The position numbers and the translations under genes were made by a program. A stretch of 64,000 nucleotides of DNA from Parafrankia sp. EUN1f. Lineage in GTDB: Bacteria > Actinomycetota > Actinomycetes > Frankiales > Frankiaceae. Below, piece by piece: positions 45,687 through 57,844 of the stretch. The notes below the pieces were generated by a model, which worked only from the letters and a program-made list of their open reading frames with translations, was not told the DNA's origin and searched no databases. The stretch covers positions 1 through 64,000 of the forward strand of contig NZ_ADGX01000028.1 of assembly GCF_000177675.1 (NCBI RefSeq), read 5' to 3'. Each line of letters starts with the position of its first letter. The first letter of the stretch is position 1.

Positions 45687-47302
45687 GTTCGACGTCCCGC
45701 GGAGCCCCCACTTTGGGGATGGCGCCATTCGCCCTGGCCGGGCCGGTCGTCGCGGTCGGCAGACCGAGTGGCGCGGCCCTGCACCTCCTGCTCGCCTTCG
45801 GGTTGTTGTTGCTCGCGGTGGCCTTCGTCGGCGCGATGCGACGGGCCTGGAGCAGCCGGACGCAGGAGCAGGAGGAGGACCTGCCGGACCTGCCCGAACC
45901 ACCGGAGCAGACCGGGAACGTGCTGGCCGCGCCGCTGCGCGGAAGGTATCTCGGCACCGTCGACGCGGGGCACTGGCGGGAGTGGATCGCGGCCCGCGGG
46001 CTCGCCGGGCACGACGGCGACTACATCGCCGTCTACGAGCAGGGGGTCCGGGTCGACCGGGACGGCCATGCCTTCTGGATTCCCCGCGAGGCCGTGCGTG
46101 GCGCCCGGCTCGAGCGTGGGCATGCGGGGAAGGTCGCCGCGCCGAGCCGGCTCGTGGTCGTCGCCTGGTCCTTTGACGGCCGGGAGCTGGAGACCGGGTT
46201 CCGTGGCGAGGACAGGGCGCGCCAGCCCCGGGTCGTGCGATCCGTCCACGACCTGATCGGGCCGATGCCGACGGCGCCACTGCCCGGCGACATCACCTCG
46301 CCGCATGCGGTGCCGCGGGTTCGCGCCAGGTTGAGACCGCGCGTCACGACGCCGCGTCCTACGCCCCCTCCCGGGGCGGTGAGTCCCTCGGCCGCCGGTG
46401 GCGCCGTTCCCGGTCCCGCCACGATGCCGATTCCGGTGATCGGTCGCCAGCCCCGCCGGCGGAGTGGGAATCCGCTGCCGGGGAACCAGCCGGGGCTGGC
46501 CGCGAACGGCACGGCCGGCCATCCGGTGGGGACACCCCACCTGGGCGGGCCGACGAGCACGTCGCCCGTGCCGACCGGTCCCGTCCCGACTCGTCCGGTC
46601 CCGACGGGCCCTGTCCCGACCCGTCCGGTCCCGACGGGCCCTGTCCCGACCGGCGCGGCTCACCCGGGATCGCACGAGGTGGAGGCCCACACCACCGGCA
46701 TCCGGCGTACGGGGGCCCACGGTGTGGTCTCCTACGGCGGTTCGCTCGCCGGCGGCGGCACCCAGGAGACGGCGGAGTCCGGCACGGGTGGATACCCCAC
46801 AGGTGGCTATCCGACCACCGCGGGCTATCCGACCGGGGGCTACCCCGCGGGTACGCAGACCGGGGGCGTCCCGGTGGCAGGCGGGCATGCGACGGGCGCG
46901 CACGGGTTTGCGGCGGGCGCGCACAGCACGGGCGCGTATGAGACGCAGGGGTACGACACGGGCGGTTACCGCACGGCCGGTTACGACACCGCCGGGTTCG
47001 ACCAGGGCGGGTTTGACACGGGTGCCTATGGAACGGCCGGCCACAGCGCCGTGCCGCCCGGTACCCGCAGCTACGACACCGGTGCCTACGACGTGGGGCA
47101 CCTTCCCGAGCGGGAGCGGCCGGGGCAGTATTCCGGGCCGGGTGCGACCGGCTATCACGGCGGTCAGCCCGCCGACGCCGCGCGCCAGCCGTGGGCCGGC
47201 GCTCCGGCCGCGGGCTGGTCCCCTGACCCGGATCGCGACGCGTTCGCTGTACCCCCGCCGCCGTCGTCGCCGACGGGCGAGCGGGTGCCGGGATGGGAGT
47301 AA
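45683..47302 (+). CDS. PH-like membrane protein of the pyr operon with Gly/Tyr repeat tail
   Basis: A 539-residue protein of unknown function. One membrane helix ([21 protein letters not shown], about 32-52) is followed by a compact domain (about 85-195) with [25 protein letters not shown] and [15 protein letters not shown], resembling the PH-like protein found between pyrC and carA in actinomycetes. The remaining 340 residues are low-complexity: a Pro-Val-Pro-Thr-Gly/Arg repeat (DNA about 46560-46660), then many Gly-Tyr-x-Thr-Gly and Tyr-Asp-Thr-Gly units (about 46780-47120). It starts in the pyrC stop (ATGA), so it is made with the pyrimidine enzymes. A role in membrane or cell-surface tethering is a guess. 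Confidence 0.75.
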   Translation: MSSTSRGAPTLGMAPFALAGPVVAVGRPSGAALHLLLAFGLLLLAVAFVGAMRRAWSSRTQEQEEDLPDLPEPPEQTGNVLAAPLRGRYLGTVDAGHWREWIAARGLAGHDGDYIAVYEQGVRVDRDGHAFWIPREAVRGARLERGHAGKVAAPSRLVVVAWSFDGRELETGFRGEDRARQPRVVRSVHDLIGPMPTAPLPGDITSPHAVPRVRARLRPRVTTPRPTPPPGAVSPSAAGGAVPGPATMPIPVIGRQPRRRSGNPLPGNQPGLAANGTAGHPVGTPHLGGPTSTSPVPTGPVPTRPVPTGPVPTRPVPTGPVPTGAAHPGSHEVEAHTTGIRRTGAHGVVSYGGSLAGGGTQETAESGTGGYPTGGYPTTAGYPTGGYPAGTQTGGVPVAGGHATGAHGFAAGAHSTGAYETQGYDTGGYRTAGYDTAGFDQGGFDTGAYGTAGHSAVPPGTRSYDTGAYDVGHLPERERPGQYSGPGATGYHGGQPADAARQPWAGAPAAGWSPDPDRDAFAVPPPPSSPTGERVPGWE

Positions 47303-47375
47303 CGACGATGACCACCAGACGGGTGACAAGCGACATCACCGGCACGAGTGGCAGGAACAGGGCAGAGGTGAGCCG

Positions 47376-48556
47376 GTGAGCGGCTTCGACAGGGAGCCCG
47401 CCCCGCTGGACGGCGGGCGGCCGGGAACGGGCCGGCAGGCGGTGCTCATGCTGGAGGATGGCCGGAGCTTCGCCGGGGAGGCCTTCGGGTCGGTCGGCGA
47501 GGCGTTCGGTGAGGCGGTCTTCTCCACCGGAATGACCGGATACCAGGAGACGCTTACCGATCCGTCATACCACCGGCAGATCGTCATCATGACGGCGCCG
47601 CACATCGGCAACACCGGTGTGAACGACCTGGACTACGAGTCCGAGCGTATCCAGGTCGCGGGCTTCGTGGTGCGGGACCCGAGCCGGCTCGCGTCGAACT
47701 GGCGGGCGCAGCGCACCCTCGACGAGGAGCTCGAGAACGCCGGCGTGGTCGGGATCAGCGGGATCGACACCCGGGCGCTCACCCGCCACCTGCGCGAGCG
47801 GGGCGCGATGCGTTGCGGGATCAGCAGCACCGACACGGATCTCGACTCGCTGCTGGAGCGGGTTCAGGCCTCGCCCGAGATGGTGGGTGCCGACCTCGCA
47901 CCGGAGGTCAGCACCACCACTCCGTATGTCGTCGAGGCGCGGTCGGGCCTGCCGGTCTTCCGGATCGCGGCCCTCGACCTGGGCATCAAGCGCAACACGC
48001 CCGTCTCCATGGCCGCGCTGGGCTGCGAGGTGCACGTCCTGCCGGCCCGCAGCACCGCCCAGGAGCTGCTGGCGCTCTCGCCCGACGGCGTCTTCCTCTC
48101 GAACGGGCCCGGTGACCCGGCCAGCGCCGACTACGCGGTCGAGACGCTCACCGGCGTGCTCGACGCGGGCGTCCCGGTCTTCGGGATCTGCTTCGGCAAC
48201 CAGGTGCTCGCCCGGGCGCTGGGGTTCGAGACGTACAAGCTGACCTACGGCCACCGGGGCGTCAACCAGCCGGTCGCCGACACCCGGACCGGTCGGATCG
48301 CCGTGACCAGCCACAACCACGGCTTCGCGGTGCGCGCACCGCTCACGGAGACCACCGACACGCGCTACGGGCGCGTAGCGGTGAGTCATGTGGCCCTCAA
48401 CGATGACGTGGTCGAGGGCCTGACCTGCCTGGACGTACCGGCATTCAGCGTCCAGTTCCATCCGGAGGCGGCGCCTGGCCCGCACGACGCCCACGGACTG
48501 TTCGACCGGTTCTGCGGCCTCATGGCGGCCGGCAGGCGGAAGCGGGGAGAAGCCTG

Positions 48557-48557
<1 letters not shown>
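47376..48557 (+). CDS. carA: Carbamoyl-phosphate synthase, small (glutaminase) subunit
   Basis: A 393-residue protein. The N-terminal domain has [14 protein letters not shown] and [18 protein letters not shown]. The glutaminase domain has VFGICFGNQ with the nucleophilic Cys, SHNHGFAV, and [10 protein letters not shown] with the His/Glu pair. It supplies ammonia from glutamine to CarB. The GTG at 47376 has AGAGGTGAG upstream. One-base overlap with carB (TGATG). Confidence 0.96.
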
Positions 48558-51832
<3,275 letters not shown>

Positions 51833-51836
51833 CGGC

Positions 51837-51869
51837 GGCGCCCGCACGGGTGTCGCCCGTGCGGGCGCC
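51837..51869 (+). terminator. Strong hairpin between carB and pyrF
   Basis: Perfect 14-base arms GGCGCCCGCACGGG and CCCGTGCGGGCGCC flank the loop TGTCG, starting five bases after the carB stop. No U-run follows. It may reduce read-through into pyrF or stabilise the upstream mRNA. Confidence 0.7.
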
Positions 51870-51923
51870 GGCTCCGATGGGCGCCGGTTCCGAACGGGCG
51901 GCGCTCGAATGGGTGGTGGATGG

Positions 51924-52787
51924 ATGACAGGGGGCCGACCGGTGACGTCACAGAACCGTTCGTGGGTGCCGCCGGCCGGCCGGCCGCCGATCGCGGTCGC
52001 GCTGGACGCCCCGGACGGGGCCACCGCGCTGGACTGGGCTCGCGCGGTCGCTCCGCACTGCGCCGTCCTGAAGATCGGCATGGAGCTCTTCCTTCGGGAG
52101 GGTGGCGTGGTGGTGAATGCGCTGCGTGACGAAGGCCTGCTGGTTCAGGCGGGTTCGGTCGGGTCTGCCGGGGCGTGCAACGCCCTCGGATCCCTGACGG
52201 AGGGTGACCACTCCGCACTGCCGAGCTCGGTCGATCCGGCCGGACCGGTCGGATCGGCACCGGAGCTCTTCCTCGATCTGAAGCTGCACGACATCCCGGC
52301 GACGGTCGCCGGCGGGATGCGTTCGCTGGCCGTCCTGGCGCCTCGGTTCGTGACGGTGCACGCGGCCGGAGGGGCCGCGATGATTCGGGCCGCGGTCGAG
52401 GCGGCGCCCGAGGTTCACGTGACCGCGGTCACGGTTCTCACCTCTCTGGATGCCGCCGCGCTCGCCTCCATCGGCCTGTCGGGACCGCCCCCGGACGCCG
52501 TTCGCAGACTCGCCGTGCTCGCCGTGGAGGCCGGCGCGAGGGCTCTCGTCTGCAGCCCGAAAGAGGTCTCCTTGGTCCGCGGAGAGCTCGGCGAAACTGT
52601 GACTCTCATCACACCTGGGGTCCGTCCGGAGGGCTCGGAGCAGGCCGACCAGGCACGTGTCGCAACCCCGGAACGGGCGCTCGCGGACGGTTCGGACCTT
52701 CTGGTGATCGGTCGTCCGATCACCTCCGCGAGCGATCGGGCCGTGGCCGCCGCCACTCTCGCCGCCAGGGTTACTCCACTCCGGTAG
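51924..52787 (+). CDS. pyrF: Orotidine 5'-phosphate decarboxylase (type 1) with internal insert
   Basis: A 287-residue protein. It has IAVALDAPD, VLKIGMELF, and the catalytic FLDLKLHDIPATV (Asp-Lys-Asp set), then VTVHAAGGAAM and ITPGVRPEG. Between GLLVQA and LFLDLKLHD, which are normally almost adjacent, is an insert of about 38 residues (about 73-112) rich in Gly, Ser, Ala and Pro. It probably loops out, since the flanking motifs are intact. It decarboxylates OMP to UMP. ATG at 51924; a GTG at 51942 is also possible. Confidence 0.92.
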   Translation: MTGGRPVTSQNRSWVPPAGRPPIAVALDAPDGATALDWARAVAPHCAVLKIGMELFLREGGVVVNALRDEGLLVQAGSVGSAGACNALGSLTEGDHSALPSSVDPAGPVGSAPELFLDLKLHDIPATVAGGMRSLAVLAPRFVTVHAAGGAAMIRAAVEAAPEVHVTAVTVLTSLDAAALASIGLSGPPPDAVRRLAVLAVEAGARALVCSPKEVSLVRGELGETVTLITPGVRPEGSEQADQARVATPERALADGSDLLVIGRPITSASDRAVAAATLAARVTPLR

Positions 52788-53032
52788 GTCGTTGACCTGC
52801 GGAAACGCCACTCGGTGCAGGTCGGGGCGCTCCTGGTGTCCGTCGGCCGGTACGGTGGGGCCGCCAAGGTCCGAAAGCGTCCTGCGCATGCGACACAGGG
52901 CATTCATCCGATCAAAGGCTGTGTCTTGTGGGGACAATGCCCGGCGATCGGCGTGATGCAGCTCGGCTGGACCGAGGAGCCTCTTCCTCGCTAGTTTGCG
53001 CGGCGCGATCACCACATTGAGGAGGCGTACCC

Positions 53033-53353
53033 GTGACCCTGCCGCCCCTGACGCCCGAGCAGAGGGCCGCCGCCCTCGAGAAAGCTGCGCTGGCTCGTAA
53101 GCAGCGTGCCGAACTCAAGGAGCGGTTGAAGAAGGGGGAGATCAGTCTTGCCGCGGTTCTCGAGCTCGCGGATGGCGATGAGGTCGTCGGCAAGATGAAG
53201 GTTTCCGCGGTCTTGGAGTCGCTTCCCGGGGTGGGCCGAGTTCGGGCCCAGAAGATCCGGGAGCGACTTGGAATCAGCCCCACCCGCCGCCTGCGCGGGC
53301 TCGGGGCCAAGCAGCGTGCCGCGCTCCTGGAGGAGTTCGGCGCCGGCGCATGA
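53033..53353 (+). CDS. mihF: Actinobacterial integration host factor (mIHF)
   Basis: A 106-residue protein. The helical N-terminus LPPLTPEQRAAALEKAALARKQRAELKERLKKG is followed by VLESLPGVGRVRAQKIRERLGISPTRRLRGLGAKQR, a helix-two-turn-helix DNA-binding motif. It bends DNA and affects nucleoid structure and development. The GTG start at 53033 has a TTGAGGAGG ribosome site. The 245 bases upstream hold the promoter. Confidence 0.93.
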   Translation: MTLPPLTPEQRAAALEKAALARKQRAELKERLKKGEISLAAVLELADGDEVVGKMKVSAVLESLPGVGRVRAQKIRERLGISPTRRLRGLGAKQRAALLEEFGAGA

Positions 53354-53539
53354 GTGACCGTGGCGCGGCGTGATGGACCTGCGTTCCCGGGAACACCGGT
53401 AACGGCCCGTGACGGTCTTCACCTGTTGGTGTTGATGCCGCGAGGCGTCGACACGTTCCGGTGTCACGGCAGTTCATTGCGTTGCGTCAATCGCTTCGGT
53501 TGCTCAATCGCCGGCGGGACGCCGATGCGTTCTCATCGA

Positions 53540-53565
53540 ATGCCGGGGCCCAAAGCCCCCGGCAT
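53540..53565 (+). terminator. Hairpin downstream of mihF
   Basis: Near-perfect arms ATGCCGGGG and CCCCCGGCAT surround CCCAAAG. It lies about 190 bases after the mihF stop. The rest of 53354-53825 contains no gene I can support. Confidence 0.5.
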
Positions 53566-53825
53566 GCTGATGGCGCTCGCATCCGTTAGGCGCGCCGGTC
53601 GGGTGCCATCCGTTGGGCTACCCGACCGGGAACCCTTTGGGCTCGCATACACCTGAGGTGAGTGCGGGAACCCATACTTTGATGGCATCTAGATGACGAT
53701 CCTCCGTCTGCTGACGGCAGGGCGGCGGTGGATGTTCGGGGCGCCGCGTCCCGGCCACGGCCGGGGCGTCGACGTGCCCACCACCGAACCTGCGCCGCCC
53801 CCCGGGCGGGCTCTAAGGTGTCGGA

Positions 53826-54377
53826 ATGGGACTCACCGTGTTGTCGGGGCCGTCGGGAGTGGGCAAGGGCACGATCGTTGCCGCCGTCCGCCGGCTGCAC
53901 CCGGAGGTCTGGGTGTCCGTCAGCGTGACGACGCGCGCGCCGCGCCCGGGTGAGACCGACGGCGTCGAGTACCACTTCGTCGACGCCGAGGAGTTCGCCC
54001 ACATGGTCAAGGTGGGCGAGTTCGTCGAGCACGCGATGTTCGCCGGGCACGCCTACGGCACCCCCCGCGGGCCACTGGAGGAGCGGATCGCGGCCGGTGC
54101 GCCCTGCCTGCTGGAGATCGAGCTGCAGGGCGCACGGCAGGTCCGGTCCGCCATGCCGCAGGCCCGTTTCGTCTTCCTCGCCCCGCCCACGTGGGACGAG
54201 CTCGTCCGTCGCCTCACGGGGCGGGGCACCGAGGGGGCCGACGTCATCAGGCGGCGTCTCGACCGAGCCCGCATCGAGCTCGCCGCCGAGACGGAGTTCG
54301 ACGAGGTCATCGTGAACGACGAGGTCACAGCCGCCGCGGAGCGGTTGGTAGGCTTGATGACCAGCTCGTCACACTAG
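53826..54377 (+). CDS. gmk: Guanylate kinase
   Basis: A 183-residue protein with the P-loop [11 protein letters not shown], the GMP-binding [35 protein letters not shown] and [10 protein letters not shown]. It phosphorylates GMP to GDP. It begins directly at the conserved N-terminus (ATG 53826) with little leader. Its last codons lie inside a 24-base palindrome. Confidence 0.95.
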   Translation: MGLTVLSGPSGVGKGTIVAAVRRLHPEVWVSVSVTTRAPRPGETDGVEYHFVDAEEFAHMVKVGEFVEHAMFAGHAYGTPRGPLEERIAAGAPCLLEIELQGARQVRSAMPQARFVFLAPPTWDELVRRLTGRGTEGADVIRRRLDRARIELAAETEFDEVIVNDEVTAAAERLVGLMTSSSH

Positions 54378-54387
54378 TGTGACGAGC
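54364..54387. promoter_or_regulatory. Perfect 24-base palindrome over the gmk stop codon
   Basis: Arms GCTCGTCACACT and AGTGTGACGAGC meet without a loop. A loopless palindrome is more typical of a protein-binding site than of a terminator. It lies 127 bases before rpoZ and could control it. Confidence 0.6.
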
Positions 54388-54513
54388 GACGCTGTGTACG
54401 TACGGCACCGCGTGCACGCGCGGCACCGCTGTACCCACGGCATCGCTGTACCCAAGGGCCCGGCCCGCGCCCGCCGTGGCGCGGCCTCCCATCGCCCCAC
54501 CCGGAAGGACACC

Positions 54514-54798
54514 GTGTCCGGTACCGTCGCCCAGCCTGAGGGCATCACCAACCCGCCGATCGACGAGCTGCTCGAGGCCACCGACTCCAAGTACAGCCTC
54601 GTGATCTACGCCGCCAAGCGGGCTCGTCAGATCAACGCCTACTACTCCCAGCTCGGTGAGGGCCTCCTGGAGTATGTCGGCCCCCTCGTCGAGACGACGA
54701 GTGCGCAGGAGAAGCCGCTGTCGATCGCGCTTCGCGAGATCAACTCCGGCCTCCTCACCCACGAGACGATCACCGACCCGCTGCCTCCGGTCTCCTGA
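54514..54798 (+). CDS. rpoZ: RNA polymerase omega subunit
   Basis: A 94-residue protein. Conserved parts are [34 protein letters not shown] and [10 protein letters not shown]. It supports RNA polymerase assembly. The GTG at 54514 has GGAAGGA upstream and fits the family length. It follows gmk, as in most actinomycetes. Confidence 0.95.
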   Translation: MSGTVAQPEGITNPPIDELLEATDSKYSLVIYAAKRARQINAYYSQLGEGLLEYVGPLVETTSAQEKPLSIALREINSGLLTHETITDPLPPVS

Positions 54799-54860
54799 CC
54801 AGGCGGGCTCGCCGGTGTTCGCCGTGACGATCGAGGCCGTGCGCCGGCCCGCGGCACCCG

Positions 54861-56153
54861 GTGGGTGACACGCCCGTGTCACCCACACCGCCCTCGTCGC
54901 CGCCACCGCCCCCCGGGGAGGTGCCCTCGGGCGACGCCGGCCGGCGGCCCAGGGTGGTCCTCGGTGTGTCTGGTGGGATCGCCTCCTACAAGGCCGTCGA
55001 GGTCCTGCGCCAGCTGACCGAGACCGGGCACCAGGTGCGCGTCGTCCCGACGGCGGCGGCCCTGCGGTTCGTGGGCGAGGTCACCTGGGCGGCGCTGTCC
55101 GGGCAGCCGGTCAGCACCGACCTGTTCACCGATGCCGAGGACGTCGCGCATGTCCGGGTCGGCCGGGAGGCCGACCTCGTGCTGGTCGTGCCGGCCACCG
55201 CCGACCTGATGGCACGTGCCGCGGCCGGCCGCGCCGACGATCTGCTCACCGGCACCCTCCTGACCGCGACCTGCCCGGTGATCTTCGCCCCGGCCATGCA
55301 CACCGAGATGTGGCAGCACCCGGCGACCCGGGCGAACGTGGCGCTCCTGCGGGAGCGGGGCGTCCTGGTGCTGGAGCCGGCGGTCGGTCGGCTGACCGGA
55401 GCCGACTCCGGCCCGGGCCGGCTGCCGGACCCGGTGGAGATCGCCGCGGTCGCCCGGGCGGTCCTCGCCCGTGGTGCCGGCGGGGCCCGGCTCGATCTCG
55501 CCGGCCGGCGCGTTCTCATCAGCGCCGGCGGCACCCGTGAGTACCTCGACCCCGTGCGTTTCCTCGGGAACGCCTCCAGCGGCCGGCAGGGGTACGCGCT
55601 TGCCCGGGCGGCGGTGGCCCGCGGGGCCGAGGTCACCGTCGTCGCGGCGAACGTGGCGCTGTCCGACGTCGCGGGTGCGTCCATCCTGCGGGTCGGTTCG
55701 GCGGAGCAGCTGCGGACCGCGGTGCATGAGCACGCGCCGGGCGCCGACGTGGTGATCATGGCGGCCGCGGTCGCCGACTTCCGGCCCGCGGCGGAGCATC
55801 AGTACAAGATCAAAAAGGATGCCCGGGCGCCGGAGAGCATCGAGCTGACCCGGAATCCCGACGTCCTCGCGGAGCTCGTCCGCGACCGGCGGCCAGGTCA
55901 GGTCCTGGTGGGGTTCGCGGCGGAGACAGGCGGCCCCGACGGCGGGGTGCTGGAGCTCGCCCGGGCCAAGCTCGCCCGCAAACCGGTGGACCTCCTGGTG
56001 GTCAACCAGGTGGGCGCCGGGCTCGGCTTCGAGGTCGAGCACAACAGCGCAGTGCTGCTGGACCGGGCCGGCACAGCGACGGACGTCCCGCTGATGAGTA
56101 AGGACCTCCTCGCGCACCGCATTTTCGATCATGTTGTCGGTATGCTCGGATGA
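54861..56153 (+). CDS. coaBC: Bifunctional phosphopantothenoylcysteine decarboxylase / phosphopantothenate-cysteine ligase
   Basis: A 430-residue protein. The CoaC half has VVLGVSGGIASYKAVEVLRQL, VPATADLMARAAAGRADDLL and FAPAMHTEMWQHPAT. The CoaB half has LISAGGTREYLDPVRFLGNASSGRQGYALA, VIMAAAVADFRP, KIKK and GFAAET. The two activities make 4'-phosphopantetheine for CoA. The Pro/Ser-rich first 30 residues are an extension; a GTG five codons later could also start it. Confidence 0.94.
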   Translation: MGDTPVSPTPPSSPPPPPGEVPSGDAGRRPRVVLGVSGGIASYKAVEVLRQLTETGHQVRVVPTAAALRFVGEVTWAALSGQPVSTDLFTDAEDVAHVRVGREADLVLVVPATADLMARAAAGRADDLLTGTLLTATCPVIFAPAMHTEMWQHPATRANVALLRERGVLVLEPAVGRLTGADSGPGRLPDPVEIAAVARAVLARGAGGARLDLAGRRVLISAGGTREYLDPVRFLGNASSGRQGYALARAAVARGAEVTVVAANVALSDVAGASILRVGSAEQLRTAVHEHAPGADVVIMAAAVADFRPAAEHQYKIKKDARAPESIELTRNPDVLAELVRDRRPGQVLVGFAAETGGPDGGVLELARAKLARKPVDLLVVNQVGAGLGFEVEHNSAVLLDRAGTATDVPLMSKDLLAHRIFDHVVGMLG

Positions 56154-56239
56154 GCCCGCCGTGGGCGGTGCGCCTACTACTGATTCAACCTCGGTAAACT
56201 GCGTCGGTATCAGTCCTGATCTCCCAGGGGGTAATTCCA

Positions 56240-57436
56240 GTGGCGACGCGCCTTTTCACGTCCGAGTCCGTCACGGAGGGGCACCCGGACAAGATCGCTG
56301 ACCAGATCAGCGACTCGATTCTCGATGCCATGCTCAAGGACGACCCGAAGAGCCGGGTCGCCGTGGAGACCCTGATCACCACCGGCCAGGTGCATGTCGC
56401 CGGTGAGGTGACCACCAAGACCTACGTCGACATCGCCTCGGTGGTTCGTGAGCGGATCCTGGAGATCGGCTACGACTCCTCCAAGAAGGGCTTCGACGGC
56501 GCGTCCTGCGGCGTGAGCGTCTCCATCGGCGCCCAGTCGCCCGACATCGCCCAGGGCGTCGACACGGCGCACGAGGCGCGGGTCGGTGGCTCGACCGAGG
56601 ACGACCTCGACCGCCAGGGTGCCGGCGACCAGGGCCTGATGTTCGGCTTCGCCTGCGACGAGACGCCCGAGCTGATGCCGCTGCCGATCGCGCTGGCGCA
56701 CCGCCTGGCCCGTCGGCTGTCGGCGGTCCGCAAGGACGGTCAGGTCGGCTACCTGCGTCCGGACGGCAAGACCCAGGTGACCATCGAGTACGAGGACGGC
56801 AAGCCGGTCCGGCTCGACACGGTCGTCGTCTCCTCGCAGCACGCCGCGGACATCGACCTCGACACGCTGCTCGCGCCCGACGTCGCCGAGTACGTCGTCG
56901 AGCCCGAGCTGGCGCTGCTGGAGATCGCCACCGAGGGCCGCCGGCTGCTGGTGAACCCGACCGGGCGTTTCGAGATCGGTGGCCCGATGGGCGACGCCGG
57001 CCTCACCGGGCGCAAGATCATCGTCGACACGTATGGCGGCTACGCCCGCCACGGCGGCGGCGCGTTCTCCGGCAAGGACCCGTCCAAGGTCGACCGGTCG
57101 GCCGCCTACGCCATGCGCTGGGTCGCCAAGAACGTGGTGGCCGCGGGCCTCGCGAGCCGCTGCGAGGTACAGGTCGCCTACGCGATCGGAAAGGCCCACC
57201 CGGTCGGTCTGTTCGTGGAGACCTTCGGGACGGGCAAGGTGCCGGACGCCCAGATCCAGGACGCCGTCACCTCGGTCTTCGACCTCCGTCCGGCCGCCAT
57301 CGTCCGTGACCTCGACCTGCTCCGCCCGATCTACGCGCAGACGGCGGCCTACGGCCACTTCGGTCGTCCCGAGCTCGACTTCACCTGGGAGTCGACCTCG
57401 CGTGCCGACTCCCTGGCCGCGGCCGTCAAGGGCTGA
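56240..57436 (+). CDS. metK: S-adenosylmethionine synthetase
   Basis: A 398-residue protein with [48 protein letters not shown] and [23 protein letters not shown]. It makes SAM from ATP and methionine. The GTG at 56240 has CAGGGGG upstream. The 86-base spacer before it is too short for a SAM riboswitch, and I see none. Confidence 0.97.
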   Translation: MATRLFTSESVTEGHPDKIADQISDSILDAMLKDDPKSRVAVETLITTGQVHVAGEVTTKTYVDIASVVRERILEIGYDSSKKGFDGASCGVSVSIGAQSPDIAQGVDTAHEARVGGSTEDDLDRQGAGDQGLMFGFACDETPELMPLPIALAHRLARRLSAVRKDGQVGYLRPDGKTQVTIEYEDGKPVRLDTVVVSSQHAADIDLDTLLAPDVAEYVVEPELALLEIATEGRRLLVNPTGRFEIGGPMGDAGLTGRKIIVDTYGGYARHGGGAFSGKDPSKVDRSAAYAMRWVAKNVVAAGLASRCEVQVAYAIGKAHPVGLFVETFGTGKVPDAQIQDAVTSVFDLRPAAIVRDLDLLRPIYAQTAAYGHFGRPELDFTWESTSRADSLAAAVKG

Positions 57437-57456
57437 CCGGCACGCCTTCGTAAGTC

Positions 57457-57498
57457 CCCGGGGCGGGGCCTGGGCCAGCCGGCCAGTCCCGCCCCGGG
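57457..57498 (+). terminator. metK terminator hairpin
   Basis: Perfect 11-base arms CCCGGGGCGGG and CCCGCCCCGGG are separated by 20 bases that contain GGCCAGCCGGCC. It begins 20 bases after the metK stop. Confidence 0.7.
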
Positions 57499-57593
57499 TG
57501 TACGTGACCTTTGGTCCGCGGCTACCGGGATGCGGACCGGCGCTCCGGCGTAGCACGGTGGCCTGGGCTGCCCACTGCTACCGCCGCTGCTGA

Positions 57594-57656
57594 GCAGGAC
57601 TTGAGGAATTTGGCTGCGAGAACGACCAAATCCTCAGGTCTTGCGGATTATCAGGT
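57594..57656. repeat. Dispersed palindromic element, copy E
   Basis: GCAGGACTTGAGGAATTTGG pairs with CCAAATCCTCAGGTCTTGC across GAGAACGA. TTGCGGATTATCAGGTG follows, as after copy A, and similarity to A continues to about 57720 (GTTGCGTGGTGGGCGATCCCGCG). A plus-strand frame through this tail reads VDCRRCVVGDPAAFG. Confidence 0.8.
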
Positions 57657-57844
57657 GACTCTGTGCACCTTCTGGGTGGATTGCCGGCGTTGCGTGGTGG
57701 GCGATCCCGCGGCGTTCGGGTGCGCGTGGGTGGTGTTCGACGATGCGTGCGCCCGCTGCGCGATGATCCGTGGCCGTTCGGTGATCCGCCAACGAAGTGG
57801 CCCGGCCGCGCTCTGGTTCCGCGGGGCCCGGCTGGTACGAATGC

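Noticed and set aside
56154-56239. SAM riboswitch ahead of metK
   Set aside because: The spacer is 86 bases and shows no recognisable SAM aptamer core.
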